From positions 186,001 to 250,000 of the forward strand of contig WQSX01000002.1 of the NCBI GenBank assembly GCA_009787625.1: a stretch of DNA of 64,000 nt, read 5' to 3'. Origin of the DNA: Oscillospiraceae bacterium (GTDB taxonomy: Bacteria; Bacillota; Clostridia; Oscillospirales; Oscillospiraceae). The notes beneath the pieces were generated by a model, which was not told the origin of the DNA, did no database searches, and was given only the letters and a program-made list of their open reading frames with translations. The position numbers and the translations under genes are program-made. How positions within the stretch are numbered: the first letter of the stretch is position 1; each line of letters opens with the position of its first letter. Shown here piece after piece: positions 17,912 to 26,763 of this stretch.

Positions 17912-18601
17912 TTAGTCAGCAGAGACTTCAAATTTGTAGCCCACGCCCCAAACTGTTTTGAGTGACCATTTACTGCTAATGCCCTCAAGCTTCTCGCGAA
18001 TTCGCTTGATATGTACATCAACAGTGCGTGAATCTCCGAAGTAATCAAATCCCCAAACCTCATCAAGAAGCTGATTTCTTGTATAGACTCTGTTTGGTGA
18101 TGATGCGAGGTGGAACAGTAGCTCCATTTCTTTTGGCGGAGCATCCATGCGTTGACCTTTGACAAGAAGTTCGAATGAATCCATGTCGATGATGAGGTTG
18201 TCGAAAGTGAGCCGTTTTTCACCGGGCTCCTCTGTGACTTCAAAGCGGCGCATAACAGCGTGTATGCGTGCCATCAGTTCACCGACCTCAAATGGTTTGA
18301 CGATATAGTCGTCTGCGCCCATTTCAAGGCCTGTTACCTTGTCGATTGTCTCACCCTTTGCCGTGAGCATAATGATTGGTACATTTGAGAGGGCTCTGAT
18401 TTCTCTGCAAACTGCCCAGCCATCGAGCACCGGCATCATGATGTCGAGCAAGACAAGATTTGGGTTAAAGGATTTAAACGCACTTATCCCTTTTGCTCCA
18501 TTCTCTGCTATCTCCACTGTGAATCCGTCTTTTTCGAGATATAGGCGCAGCAATTCTGCGATATTGTCGTCATCTTCGACTATTAGAACTTTTTTTGACA
18601 T
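17912..18601 (-). CDS. OmpR/PhoB-family response regulator
   Basis: 229 residues: a receiver domain (VLIVEDDDN acidic pocket, phosphoacceptor Asp in LVLLDIMMPVLDGW, Thr/Lys switch in MLTAKGE and VKPFEV) and a C-terminal winged helix (RVYTRNQLLDEVWGFDYFGDSRTVDVHIKRIREKL). An ATG at 18619 lies inside the Shine-Dalgarno region (GAAGGATGG), so ATG 18601 (MSKKVLIVE) is the better start. It is the first gene of a two-gene operon with the downstream kinase and is divergent from phosphofructokinase. Confidence 0.95.
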   Translation of the reverse strand: MSKKVLIVEDDDNIAELLRLYLEKDGFTVEIAENGAKGISAFKSFNPNLVLLDIMMPVLDGWAVCREIRALSNVPIIMLTAKGETIDKVTGLEMGADDYIVKPFEVGELMARIHAVMRRFEVTEEPGEKRLTFDNLIIDMDSFELLVKGQRMDAPPKEMELLFHLASSPNRVYTRNQLLDEVWGFDYFGDSRTVDVHIKRIREKLEGISSKWSLKTVWGVGYKFEVSAD

Positions 18602-18696
18602 CTTTTTACCATCCTTCATTTTTCTTCTTATTTATTATTATCTATTCTACATATAGACACCCGCCTATGCATGAACTTTTTGAAAACAAAAAATAC

Positions 18697-18725
18697 TTGC
18701 GCTTTTTGCTTCTTTTATATAGAAT
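18697..18725 (+). promoter_or_regulatory. Predicted promoter of the phosphofructokinase gene
   Basis: TTGCGC (18697-18702) and TAGAAT (18720-18725) with 17-bp spacing, about 68 bp upstream of the preferred start. Moderate match to a sigma-A promoter. Confidence 0.45.
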
Positions 18726-18793
18726 ATCTATTATCAAGTGATATATCGCTCACGTCTATCAAAATAAACAACATATTCGGAGGAAATTATATC

Positions 18794-19855
18794 ATGAAAA
18801 TAGGCTTTCTTACAAGTGGCGGAGATTGTCAAGGCTTAAATGCGGCATTAAGAGGTGTTGCAAAGACGCTGTTTGGTGCTGTTCCCTATGTTGAAATTTA
18901 CGGCATTCAGGGGGGGTATCGGGGGCTAATTGACTGCAACTGGCGAAAAATGGATATCAGCGAATTTTCAGGTATCCTGCGTGAAGGAGGTACTATTTTA
19001 GGTACTTCACGCCAACCATTCAAGACGATTCGCGATTCTGACGACAGCAGTGCTGCGGATAGGTTGACAACCATGGTCAAAAATTATCACAGTGAGTGTC
19101 TTGATGCGTTGGTTGTTTTGGGCGGCAATGGTACTCACAAGACTGCATATGCACTTAGCCAGTACGGAATAAATATTGTTACTCTACCTAAAACCATTGA
19201 CAATGACTTGTATGGCACGGATTATTCCTTTGGGTTCGACAGCGCAGTGGCTAAGGCTACCGATGTGCTTGACACTCTCCATTCAACTGCTGCGGCACAT
19301 GGGCGTATCTTTGTCTGTGAGCTGATGGGGCGTAAGGCAGGTTGGGTTGCGCTGTATGCGGGTATAGCAGGGGGAGCTGATGTCATATTGTTGCCTGAAA
19401 TCCCATACACATTTGAGCGTGTGCTTGAAGTTATCGAAAAACGAAATCAAAGCGGTAAAAACTTTTCTATAATAGCTATTGCAGAAGGTGCCGTGACCAA
19501 AGATTCAGCAGGTCAAACTAAAAAGAAAGAGCGTAAAGTGAGTGATATTTCTCCCGGCATGGAGCTTGTACGCCGCATTGATGAAAGCCTGAATCAGGAT
19601 GTAAGACTAGTTATTCCGGGACATTTTCAGCGCGGTGGCGATCCAACTCCTTCGGACAGGGTTTTTTGCTCTCGCTTGGGTGCCATGGCGGGTGAGCTTG
19701 TGTTAAAACGTAAGTTTGGGTGTATGGTAGCTCTGCAGGGCAATTCCATTGGAGCTATTCCGCTTAGCGAGGTCGCAGGAAAGCTCAGAATGATTCCGCA
19801 AGACAATGAAGTCTTGAAACAAGCGCGTTTGCTGGGCATATCACTGGGAGAGTAA
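18794..19855 (+). CDS. pfkA: 6-phosphofructokinase (group III-like)
   Basis: Phosphorylates fructose 6-phosphate in glycolysis. 353 residues from ATG 18794 (GGAGGA at 18779-18784). Family motifs: GGDCQGLNAALRG, VVLGGNGTHKTAYAL, PKTIDNDLYGTDYSFGFDSA (catalytic TIDND), ELMGRKAGWVALYAG, and PGHFQRGGDPTPSDR. The phosphoryl-donor site is unusual: the usual GGDGS is GGNGT, so the Mg-ATP-contacting Asp is Asn, Gly is kept next to it as in ATP enzymes, while the Lys of PKTIDND is the residue of PPi and group III enzymes. From known families Gly plus Lys favours ATP, but donor use is unproven. It converges with lysC after 21 bp. Confidence 0.9.
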   Translation: MKIGFLTSGGDCQGLNAALRGVAKTLFGAVPYVEIYGIQGGYRGLIDCNWRKMDISEFSGILREGGTILGTSRQPFKTIRDSDDSSAADRLTTMVKNYHSECLDALVVLGGNGTHKTAYALSQYGINIVTLPKTIDNDLYGTDYSFGFDSAVAKATDVLDTLHSTAAAHGRIFVCELMGRKAGWVALYAGIAGGADVILLPEIPYTFERVLEVIEKRNQSGKNFSIIAIAEGAVTKDSAGQTKKKERKVSDISPGMELVRRIDESLNQDVRLVIPGHFQRGGDPTPSDRVFCSRLGAMAGELVLKRKFGCMVALQGNSIGAIPLSEVAGKLRMIPQDNEVLKQARLLGISLGE

Positions 19856-19876
19856 GGAAATCCTTACCGACTATAC

Positions 19877-21082
19877 TTAGTCAAAAAACTTCTGATGCAG
19901 TGCTGTTACAGCCCTGTCTGCGTCGTTTTCATTTACAAGCACGGTGATTTTTATTTCGCTTGTAGCTATCATATTTATATTTATTTTTACATCATACAGT
20001 GCTTCAAACATAGTAGCGGCAATCCCGGGTGCTGACATCATTCCTGCGCCGACGATGCTCACTTTGGCGACATTGCCGCTCGTTTTTATTTCGGTAAACC
20101 CTATGACGGACTTGTTTTTCTCCAAAACCTCAACAACTGAATCCAAATCATCTGCAGCAACTGTGAAGCTGATGTCATTTAGGTTGTTGTGGTTGACCGA
20201 TTGCAAAATAATGTCAATATTTTTCTTAGCATTTGCAATAACTCTAAACACTTTGAATGCTACACCGGGTTCATCTTTGACCCCGACTATTGATATTATT
20301 CCAATGCTCGTATCTTTCGCTACTCCACTTATTTTTGTGTGTTCCACTTTATTTACTCCCTTGACTTTTGTACCGGGCCTATCGACAATGCTTGAAAGCA
20401 CTTCCATTTCTATCCCGTAACGCTTTGCCATCTCAACGCTGCGGCTGTGCAGCACTTGCGCGCCGAGTGATGCGAGTTCTATCATCTCATCATAGGTTAT
20501 CTCATCGAGCTTTCTTGCATCTTTAACGAGCCTTGGGTCTGCTGTATACACTCCCTCAACATCGGTGTATATCTGACAGAGGTCTGCATTTAATGTCACA
20601 GCAACTGCAACCGCGGTTGTGTCTGAGCCACCTCGCCCGATTGTTGTGATGTCGTCAAATTTGTTTACCCCTTGGAATCCTGCAACCAGAACTATTCTTC
20701 GGCGGTCAAGCTCCGCTTTCATACGCTCTGTAGCAACTGACTTAATCCTTGCACTGCCATAGTCGGAGTCAGTGTTCATGCCTATCTGCCAACCGGTGAG
20801 TGATACAGCAGGCAGCCCCATGTTGTCAAGAGTCATTGCCATTAGGGCGGCGGAAGCCTGTTCTCCCGTGGAGAGAAGTACATCCATCTCACGTTTTGAG
20901 GGAGTATCGTTTATTTCCTTTGCTTTTTGTATGAGGTCGTCTGTAGTGTCGGCTTGTGCTGAAAGGACAACAACAACACTGTTTCCCTCTGAATACGCCT
21001 TTGCTATAGTCAGAGCGACTCGTTTCAGGCACTCAGCGTTAGCAAGTGAGCTTCCTCCAAATTTTTTGACAATAAGCGCCAT
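19877..21082 (-). CDS. lysC: Aspartate kinase
   Basis: Catalyses the first step of the aspartate pathway (Lys, Thr, Met, diaminopimelate). 401 residues: N-terminal amino-acid kinase domain (VKKFGGSSLA at residues 4-13, GRGGSDTTAVAVAVTLNADLCQIYTDVEGVYTADPR) and two C-terminal ACT domains (from about residue 265) that mediate allosteric feedback. It lies 20 bp downstream of the homoserine dehydrogenase gene on the same strand, so the two are probably co-transcribed for threonine/methionine supply. No lysine riboswitch is visible. Confidence 0.95.
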   Translation of the reverse strand: MALIVKKFGGSSLANAECLKRVALTIAKAYSEGNSVVVVLSAQADTTDDLIQKAKEINDTPSKREMDVLLSTGEQASAALMAMTLDNMGLPAVSLTGWQIGMNTDSDYGSARIKSVATERMKAELDRRRIVLVAGFQGVNKFDDITTIGRGGSDTTAVAVAVTLNADLCQIYTDVEGVYTADPRLVKDARKLDEITYDEMIELASLGAQVLHSRSVEMAKRYGIEMEVLSSIVDRPGTKVKGVNKVEHTKISGVAKDTSIGIISIVGVKDEPGVAFKVFRVIANAKKNIDIILQSVNHNNLNDISFTVAADDLDSVVEVLEKNKSVIGFTEIKTSGNVAKVSIVGAGMMSAPGIAATMFEALYDVKININMIATSEIKITVLVNENDADRAVTALHQKFFD

Positions 21083-21102
21083 TTAATGGTCTCTCCCGGT
21101 AT

Positions 21103-22320
21103 TTAATAATCTCCAAGAATGCGAAATTTTGACATTGCCGTAATATCACGGCTGAGCAGGTAATCCAGTTTCTTTTCGTTTATTACAGAAGTTATAAAAG
21201 CGATTTCGGCAGAGGGGTGCTGGTTGAATGGGGCGAAGATCACCGACCCGAATTCGCGCTCAACTTTTTCTTTTGGGGCGTCTGTTCTGACATACCATGC
21301 GGATTCTAACAGCTTATGGTCACTCAGATTTTCTTTTCCGCCCTCTGACCAGCCAATCCACCTGCGTGCATGCATGTGGCGCACTGCATCTATTATATCT
21401 GCCACAACCGCACTTGCTGTGGGGAGTTTTCCTGCTCCTGCTCCGCACAGAACTATGTCTCCCGAAGCGTTACCTCTGATAACAGCCGCATTCATGACAT
21501 CGTCTATATCGGAAAGTACGCTGTGGTCACTAACCAGATGAGGTGCAACGAATACCAAAATTTTATCGCCTGTCAGGCGGGATCTGCCGAGCAGTTTTAT
21601 CCTGTAGCCGAGAGACTTTGTCATATGCATGTCGGCTATCTCAATTTCTTTAATGCCTTGCGTTTGGATATACTTTGGGTGTATGTGCTTGCCAAAGGCT
21701 ATTGATGAGAGTATGCAGATCTTGCGGCATGTGTCGTGCCCCTCTACATCGGCTGTTGGGTCACTTTCTGCATAACCTTTCTTCTGTGCTTCAAGCAGTG
21801 CGGCACTGTACTTCGCATTATTTTTCTCCATGCTTGTGAGAATGTAATTTGTTGTGCCGTTCAGTATGCCGTATATTTCGCTTATGATGTTTGCAGTCAT
21901 ACACTGCACAAGTGGTCTTATGATGGGGATTGCACCGCCCACGCTCGCCTCAAAAAGATAGTTGACTCCTTTTTCCGCAGCAATGTTCATAAGTTCGTTG
22001 CCAAACTCAGCGACGAGTTCTTTGTTTGAACTTATAACGCTTTTGCCTGCATTTAAACTTTTGCGAGTGTAGTCAAGAGCCGCACCTGTCCCACCGATGA
22101 CTTCAACAACGATTTTCACTTCGGGGTCATTTAAGATCTCATCGAAGTGTGCTACAAACAAAACCTTGCGTGGGCTATCGGGGAAATCTCTGATGTCGAG
22201 TATGTACTTGACATGTATTTCGTGACCCGCATTTTGCGTGATTAGTTCTCTGTTTCTTTCAAGAACAGCGGCAACACCTGTGCCGACGACGCCGTAGCCG
22301 AGTATAGCGATTTTTATCAT
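21103..22320 (-). CDS. hom: Homoserine dehydrogenase
   Basis: NAD(P)H-dependent reduction of aspartate semialdehyde to homoserine. 405 residues: N-terminal Rossmann motif AILGYGVVGTGVAAVL, catalytic and substrate region (EIYGILNGTTNYILTSME, YAESDPTADVEGHDTCRKI), and a C-terminal ACT-like regulatory domain. The upstream ATG at 22332 overlaps the AAAAGGAATGG Shine-Dalgarno, so ATG 22320 (MIKIAILG) is preferred. The gene carries the recurrent leader motif in its 5' region and is followed by lysC. Confidence 0.95.
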   Translation of the reverse strand: MIKIAILGYGVVGTGVAAVLERNRELITQNAGHEIHVKYILDIRDFPDSPRKVLFVAHFDEILNDPEVKIVVEVIGGTGAALDYTRKSLNAGKSVISSNKELVAEFGNELMNIAAEKGVNYLFEASVGGAIPIIRPLVQCMTANIISEIYGILNGTTNYILTSMEKNNAKYSAALLEAQKKGYAESDPTADVEGHDTCRKICILSSIAFGKHIHPKYIQTQGIKEIEIADMHMTKSLGYRIKLLGRSRLTGDKILVFVAPHLVSDHSVLSDIDDVMNAAVIRGNASGDIVLCGAGAGKLPTASAVVADIIDAVRHMHARRWIGWSEGGKENLSDHKLLESAWYVRTDAPKEKVEREFGSVIFAPFNQHPSAEIAFITSVINEKKLDYLLSRDITAMSKFRILGDY

Positions 22321-22324
22321 ATTT

Positions 22325-22368
22325 ATGACCATTCCTTTTCGTTACGCTATAAGGCAGAAAACGACAAT
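22325..22368 (-). promoter_or_regulatory. Partial leader element before hom (right half)
   Basis: On the minus strand ATTGTCGTTTTCTGCC (22353-22368) followed about 13 nt later by AAAAGGAATGGTCAT (22325-22339) aligns with the second half of the full leader element before phnI (ATGGTCGTTTTGTGC ... AAAGGTATGGTCATT). The left arm is not recognisable, so no switch is predicted here. Confidence 0.5.
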
Positions 22369-22393
22369 GTGCACGATATAACATGGTATTCTA

Positions 22394-23119
22394 TCACAAT
22401 GACATCAAATGTGCAATGAGCATTGTAATACTAAATAAGATTGGCTGATGGATTATATATACGGCTAGGGCTTTTCTTCCAATTGCAGGGAATATCGGAA
22501 ATTTTTTCTCGTAAAACCATTTTGGGAACTTCCCATCTTTTATGTATGTCCCCGCCCATGTGCCGAAGAGGAATACAAAAATTCCCGGAAGTATCGGCTG
22601 GTAGTCAAAACTCACAAAACCAACCTGATGCCATCCGAGCACAGATAATATGTCTCGCATTACGAGATTATCTGATGTGGGAGATAAAAAAACTCTTGCA
22701 GCGATACTTGAGAGAATCAAAGCTATGTACAACGCAGGTGCAACTTTTGCAGGCAACTTATCCCAGAATTTTCTTGTGAGTCCGTAAAATATCATAAGTA
22801 GACCAAGTTTATGCAGAATTCCGAAAGTTATTGGCATTTCCATTCGTGTTGTAACATACGTAACTATTACAGCAAACACTATGCAGATTGCCCCTCTTTC
22901 AATATTTCCTTTAGAAAATCGTGAGGAAATGCCTGAGACAAGTACAAACAAGCCTACAAAAAAAGGTTGCAAAACATCAAATACCGGATTTCTGTATACC
23001 CACCACGGTGCACCCAAAAATGCGGCGGAGTTGTAAAGGGCATGGTGTGCGACCATCATCACTACGGCAAAGCCGCGGACAGCATCAATTATTTCGATTC
23101 GTCTTTTTGTATCACTCAT
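22394..23119 (-). CDS. DUF1624/HGSNAT-like membrane acyltransferase family protein
   Basis: About 241 residues with roughly seven membrane spans. The start MSDTKRRIEIIDAVRGFAVVMMVAHHALYN is typical of the DUF1624/heparan-alpha-glucosaminide N-acetyltransferase catalytic family: an RxxxIDAxRG motif before the first span and a conserved His in the AHH sequence. The family acetylates glycans or other acceptors across membranes, but most bacterial members are uncharacterised. A longer frame reaches 23248, but the segment before 23119 does not look like protein. Role unknown. Confidence 0.75.
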   Translation of the reverse strand: MSDTKRRIEIIDAVRGFAVVMMVAHHALYNSAAFLGAPWWVYRNPVFDVLQPFFVGLFVLVSGISSRFSKGNIERGAICIVFAVIVTYVTTRMEMPITFGILHKLGLLMIFYGLTRKFWDKLPAKVAPALYIALILSSIAARVFLSPTSDNLVMRDILSVLGWHQVGFVSFDYQPILPGIFVFLFGTWAGTYIKDGKFPKWFYEKKFPIFPAIGRKALAVYIIHQPILFSITMLIAHLMSL

Positions 23120-23256
23120 GATTAATATTTTAACAGAAAAGCAAGTCGGTTGCAAGAGGCGTGTCACACTATGTGCGAAATTGCAAAAACATGTGACTTT
23201 TTGTGTTGTAAAATAAATAGAAATGTGATAACATAACACAATCGGCAATTAGTAGG

Positions 23257-23305
23257 GGAATGGTCATTTTGTGCATGAGCAGCTTCGAAAGGAATAGTCA
23301 TTTTA
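23257..23305 (+). promoter_or_regulatory. Partial leader element before the GGDEF gene (right half)
   Basis: GGAATGGTCATTTTGTGC, then 18 bp later GAAAGGAATAGTCATTTTA directly before the ATG. This aligns closely with the second half of the leader before phnI. The left arm that would pair with either segment is missing; the preceding 100 bp hold nothing recognised. Confidence 0.55.
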
Positions 23306-24976
23306 ATGGAACTTAGCGATGATCTCATAGAGCTAAACAGGCAGATTGATGTCTTAATTTTCGAGGAAATGTTGCTGAGTGTGATTGCATACTGGCTACT
23401 TGGCATCATGTGCTTAGTATTCTTTATAGTATCAATTGTAAAATTTGCACGCAAAAAGTGGAACAGCTATTACCTTATTTTTATAAATCTGTTAGTATTA
23501 CTGTGGTCAATTTCATCTCTTTTTGCGCTCTACTCATATCAGCAATTTACAATTGACTTCTACAACGCATTGAGGCTTATCTTATTTGTGCCGATTCCGG
23601 CACTGCTTGTCATGCACATCCACAAGCAGGTTTCATATAAGCCTGTGCGATTGATAGCTGCGATGTTTTATATTGCAGCCCCTTTCGTCGTAGTCTCTGT
23701 TCTCACTTTACGCTTTTATAATGCATTTATATACAGTAGCGTTTCCCAAAGCATTGCGGAGGGGTGGATATCGCACTTTTTCTTCCTGTATGCCGTTATA
23801 TCCGTTATAAGCTCCTACCTGCTGTGCTTTAATGTGTTTTACCAAATGCCACCGCGAGCAAGGCGGTCTACTCGGTCTATTTTGGCAAGTGTAATTACAC
23901 TCACCATATTGCTGATTTTTTACATAATTTGGCCGTATGGATTAGTTGAAAATCTCATATCAGACATCATACCTCTTGATGTGATTGTGTCTGCTGCAGT
24001 GCCTTTTGCCCTTATAACTTTCATATATCCCCTATATGATTCAATCTCCATTATGCCCGCTTCCGATGTCATTGTCACATCGCGTGAGTTTGTAATGAAA
24101 GGCCTGAGTACAACAGTTTTAGTTCTAAATAAAAGACAGCTTATTTTGGACTGGAACCGCAGGGATTGGACTGAAAACAATCTGCTTCCGAAACCCATGT
24201 ATAAAGAAAACTACTGCAACTATTTAAAGCGTGTTCTGAGTGCGACTTCAGGCAGGGTTTCCAGGCACAGCAACGACATTTTCATTATTAAGACCGACGA
24301 CAACAATGAGTCTCACCTTATGCAGCGAGTTCATGAGGTCGGAAATAAAAAGCACATGATGGGATATATTGTCGAAATTGCTGATGTGACCCACCTTTAC
24401 ACAAAACTGAGATATTTTGAAGAGATTGCACTCATTGATACGCTTACAGGGCTATACAACCGCAACGCCTACATAGAATATTCCGAAAAAGCCATACAAA
24501 GCAACAATCTTCCTCTTTTAGTGATAGTTGGAGATATAAATAAGCTCAAACAGACAAACGATTTATACGGTCATATTGAGGGTGATAACCTAATCAAAAA
24601 TATAGCAAAAGCACTAGCCGGCATAAAACCGGACAACTCATTTCTTGCTCGTGTTGGTGGTGACGAATTTGTCCTGTTAGTTCCCGACGGTAGCGAGGAG
24701 TTTGCCGAAGAATTCATCAGTAGAGCAATTGAGGAATGTGGTTCTGTGCCTAATTCTGAGGAGTTTATTCCGAGTGTCTCATGGGGATACGCCGTTATGG
24801 CATCAGCTGACCAGACCTACAACGATGTATTTTCGGAGGCAGATAAGATGATGTATGAATTTAAAAAATCTCGTGTCGAGTTCTCGTCAAGCGGAACTCT
24901 CCCACCAAAAAACGAAACACAAGAGTGTGAAGTCCCTAAAGAGAGAAATTACAAAAGAACGGAAGCCAAACATTAG
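23306..24976 (+). CDS. Membrane-bound GGDEF protein (probable diguanylate cyclase)
   Basis: 556 residues. The N-terminal 230 residues form about seven spans resembling the histidine-kinase N-terminal 7TM sensor, then a PAS-like segment (about 255-360, with STTVLVLNKRQLILDWNRRDWTENN), then a GGDEF domain from about 370 (DTLTGLYNRNAY, GDINKLKQTNDLYGH, ARVGGDEFVLL). The intact GGDEF signature predicts synthesis of c-di-GMP. The RxxD inhibitory site that should sit five residues before it is absent. Its stop overlaps that of the convergent ABC permease gene by four bases. It could supply the ligand of the c-di-GMP riboswitch at 41190. Confidence 0.9.
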   Translation: MELSDDLIELNRQIDVLIFEEMLLSVIAYWLLGIMCLVFFIVSIVKFARKKWNSYYLIFINLLVLLWSISSLFALYSYQQFTIDFYNALRLILFVPIPALLVMHIHKQVSYKPVRLIAAMFYIAAPFVVVSVLTLRFYNAFIYSSVSQSIAEGWISHFFFLYAVISVISSYLLCFNVFYQMPPRARRSTRSILASVITLTILLIFYIIWPYGLVENLISDIIPLDVIVSAAVPFALITFIYPLYDSISIMPASDVIVTSREFVMKGLSTTVLVLNKRQLILDWNRRDWTENNLLPKPMYKENYCNYLKRVLSATSGRVSRHSNDIFIIKTDDNNESHLMQRVHEVGNKKHMMGYIVEIADVTHLYTKLRYFEEIALIDTLTGLYNRNAYIEYSEKAIQSNNLPLLVIVGDINKLKQTNDLYGHIEGDNLIKNIAKALAGIKPDNSFLARVGGDEFVLLVPDGSEEFAEEFISRAIEECGSVPNSEEFIPSVSWGYAVMASADQTYNDVFSEADKMMYEFKKSRVEFSSSGTLPPKNETQECEVPKERNYKRTEAKH

Positions 24977-25812
24977 AGTTCTTTGTCATCTCCGGAGTTA
25001 TCAATTCTTCGGGCATTTTGGGCGAACAATGCGACTAAGAATGTTATTACCATTATGCCTTTTGCAAAAATAAGTGTGAATATTATATCCAGAACTTGAC
25101 CGCCTAAAAGGTGCCCGCTAAGTATTGTTTGACCTGCAATTAAATTCATTGCGAATGGATTAAAAATGACTTCTGCTCCGACAGTGCCGAGTGCTGTCGG
25201 CATTAAGACTGCGGCGACTATGCATATTGCGGCGCTGAGTCCCGACCTTCCCGTCGATGTGCCGAGTGTCAGGTGGAAACAGATATACAGTGCGAGATTT
25301 GAACCTATGAGCAGGCCTGCCATAACAATATTGAGCGGCAGAACATCATTTGTGTCAAAAAGCAGTATCGATATTCCGTGTGATGCAAGCATACCTAAAA
25401 AACCAAGGAGTAAACCTGTTATCGGATAAATTATATATTTCGGGAAGAGATAGCCAAAGCCACGCAGCCCGGAGCTTTTTGGGATTATTATAGTGCGACG
25501 TTTTTGCTCACCACCCGCTGCTCTGTTTAGAAATATCAAGAAAACGATAAGCCCTATTTCCGCCACACCACTAATCGACATTGTGACTCCGGTGGATGAA
25601 TATGATGTAATCATGCCTGTCATATTGCCCACATCCATGCCGATATCACTGTAAATTCCCGCTTCGTCAGCAGCATCAATAAAAGCCGCCATTCCTGCAA
25701 GCAGCAGGGGCAAAAACAGAGCAAGGCCTATTATGACCCCTGCAATTATATAAAACCGACCTGTGCGGAAAAATGAAAGAATTTCTTTTTTGAAACTTGC
25801 TTTAGTTTGCAC
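24973..25812 (-). CDS. ABC-2 type transporter permease
   Basis: 279-residue membrane protein with about six spans and a short basic N-terminus (MQTKASFKKEILSFFRTGRFY), typical of ABC-2 export permeases. A GTG start lies four bases after the ATPase stop, preceded by AAAGGGGG. It pairs with the ATPase at 25816 to form an exporter; substrate unknown, with peptides, lipids or drugs possible. It is the last gene of the CPBP protease-ATPase-permease cluster. Confidence 0.85.
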   Translation of the reverse strand: MQTKASFKKEILSFFRTGRFYIIAGVIIGLALFLPLLLAGMAAFIDAADEAGIYSDIGMDVGNMTGMITSYSSTGVTMSISGVAEIGLIVFLIFLNRAAGGEQKRRTIIIPKSSGLRGFGYLFPKYIIYPITGLLLGFLGMLASHGISILLFDTNDVLPLNIVMAGLLIGSNLALYICFHLTLGTSTGRSGLSAAICIVAAVLMPTALGTVGAEVIFNPFAMNLIAGQTILSGHLLGGQVLDIIFTLIFAKGIMVITFLVALFAQNARRIDNSGDDKEL

Positions 25813-25815
25813 GGT

Positions 25816-26745
25816 TCACCGCCCCCTTTCACTGTAGTCTGGCGCCATAGAGCCATTTGTGATGCCTAAATATATTTGTTCTAAGCTCAGCCGCCTGAAC
25901 CACACGCCCTCAGGAACTATCTGCTTTGCGGCGAGTGTTGTGACTATCTTATAAAACAGCTCTGCTTCGGCAACCCCCTCTTTTGCATAAAATGTTATAT
26001 CGCCATCAAATTCCACCAGTTGAGATTCGATTATATCAACACCTTGCAGTGCCGCACCGATATCACTTCCAAATCCGGGACGAACTGTAACGGCATTGTC
26101 CACACCAAAAGCTCGCTTCATATCATCAAGCGCACCCTCATACGCCATAACGCCTTTACTTATTATGCCTATCTTATTTGCCACACGCTCAACATCCGTG
26201 AGTATGTGCGTGCAGAGAATAATTGTTGAACCTGCCTTGGCTAATTTGCTTATTATCTCCATAACCTCCGCTCTGCCCTCAGGATCAAGAGCTGAAGTTG
26301 GCTCGTCAAGAATCAGCAAATCCGGGTCTGAGTAAATTGCAGCGGCTATTCCGACCCTCTGGTTCATGCCTCGCGAATAGGTTTTAATTTGCCTACTTGC
26401 ACTGTCATACATACCGGTAATCTGCAAAACTTCGGCGGTACGTTTTTTTATGTCCCCCTCATATTCGCAACATGCCGCTATGAAATCAAGATATTCAAAG
26501 CCGTTCATATAGCCGTAGAGGGCAGGGGCTTCAGGCAAGTAGCCGATTTTTATATCCTCTTTACCAAACGTAATTTCGCCCGTATCCTTTTTGAGTATGT
26601 TGCAGATAATATTCATGGTTGTGGTTTTTCCACAGCCGTTTGTACCGAGAAAACCATAGACATCACCCTTGCGCACTCTCATGTTAAGTCCTCTGAGTAC
26701 GGGAAAAACCCCGTAGCTTTTTTCGAGGTTTTGTATATACAGCAT
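25816..26745 (-). CDS. ABC transporter ATP-binding protein
   Basis: 309 residues. Walker A GTNGCGKTT (around residue 34), signature YSRGMNQRVGIA, Walker [14 protein letters not shown], and an H-loop in ILCTHILTDVERV; the C-terminal 80 residues form the accessory domain common in ABC-2 exporter ATPases. AAAAAGGAG precedes the start. It lies 18 bp downstream of the CPBP protease gene and is followed by the permease. Confidence 0.92.
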   Translation of the reverse strand: MLYIQNLEKSYGVFPVLRGLNMRVRKGDVYGFLGTNGCGKTTTMNIICNILKKDTGEITFGKEDIKIGYLPEAPALYGYMNGFEYLDFIAACCEYEGDIKKRTAEVLQITGMYDSASRQIKTYSRGMNQRVGIAAAIYSDPDLLILDEPTSALDPEGRAEVMEIISKLAKAGSTIILCTHILTDVERVANKIGIISKGVMAYEGALDDMKRAFGVDNAVTVRPGFGSDIGAALQGVDIIESQLVEFDGDITFYAKEGVAEAELFYKIVTTLAAKQIVPEGVWFRRLSLEQIYLGITNGSMAPDYSERGR

Positions 26746-26763
26746 TTAAGTTACTCCTTTTTC

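Noticed and set aside
17794-18243. A 149-residue open frame overlapping the response regulator gene
   Set aside because: It is an alternative frame of the regulator gene's 3' half and has no domain or start signal.
19851-19868. Small palindrome GTAAGGAAATCCTTAC between phosphofructokinase and lysC as a terminator
   Set aside because: The stem is short and AT-rich with no T-run; it may be chance.
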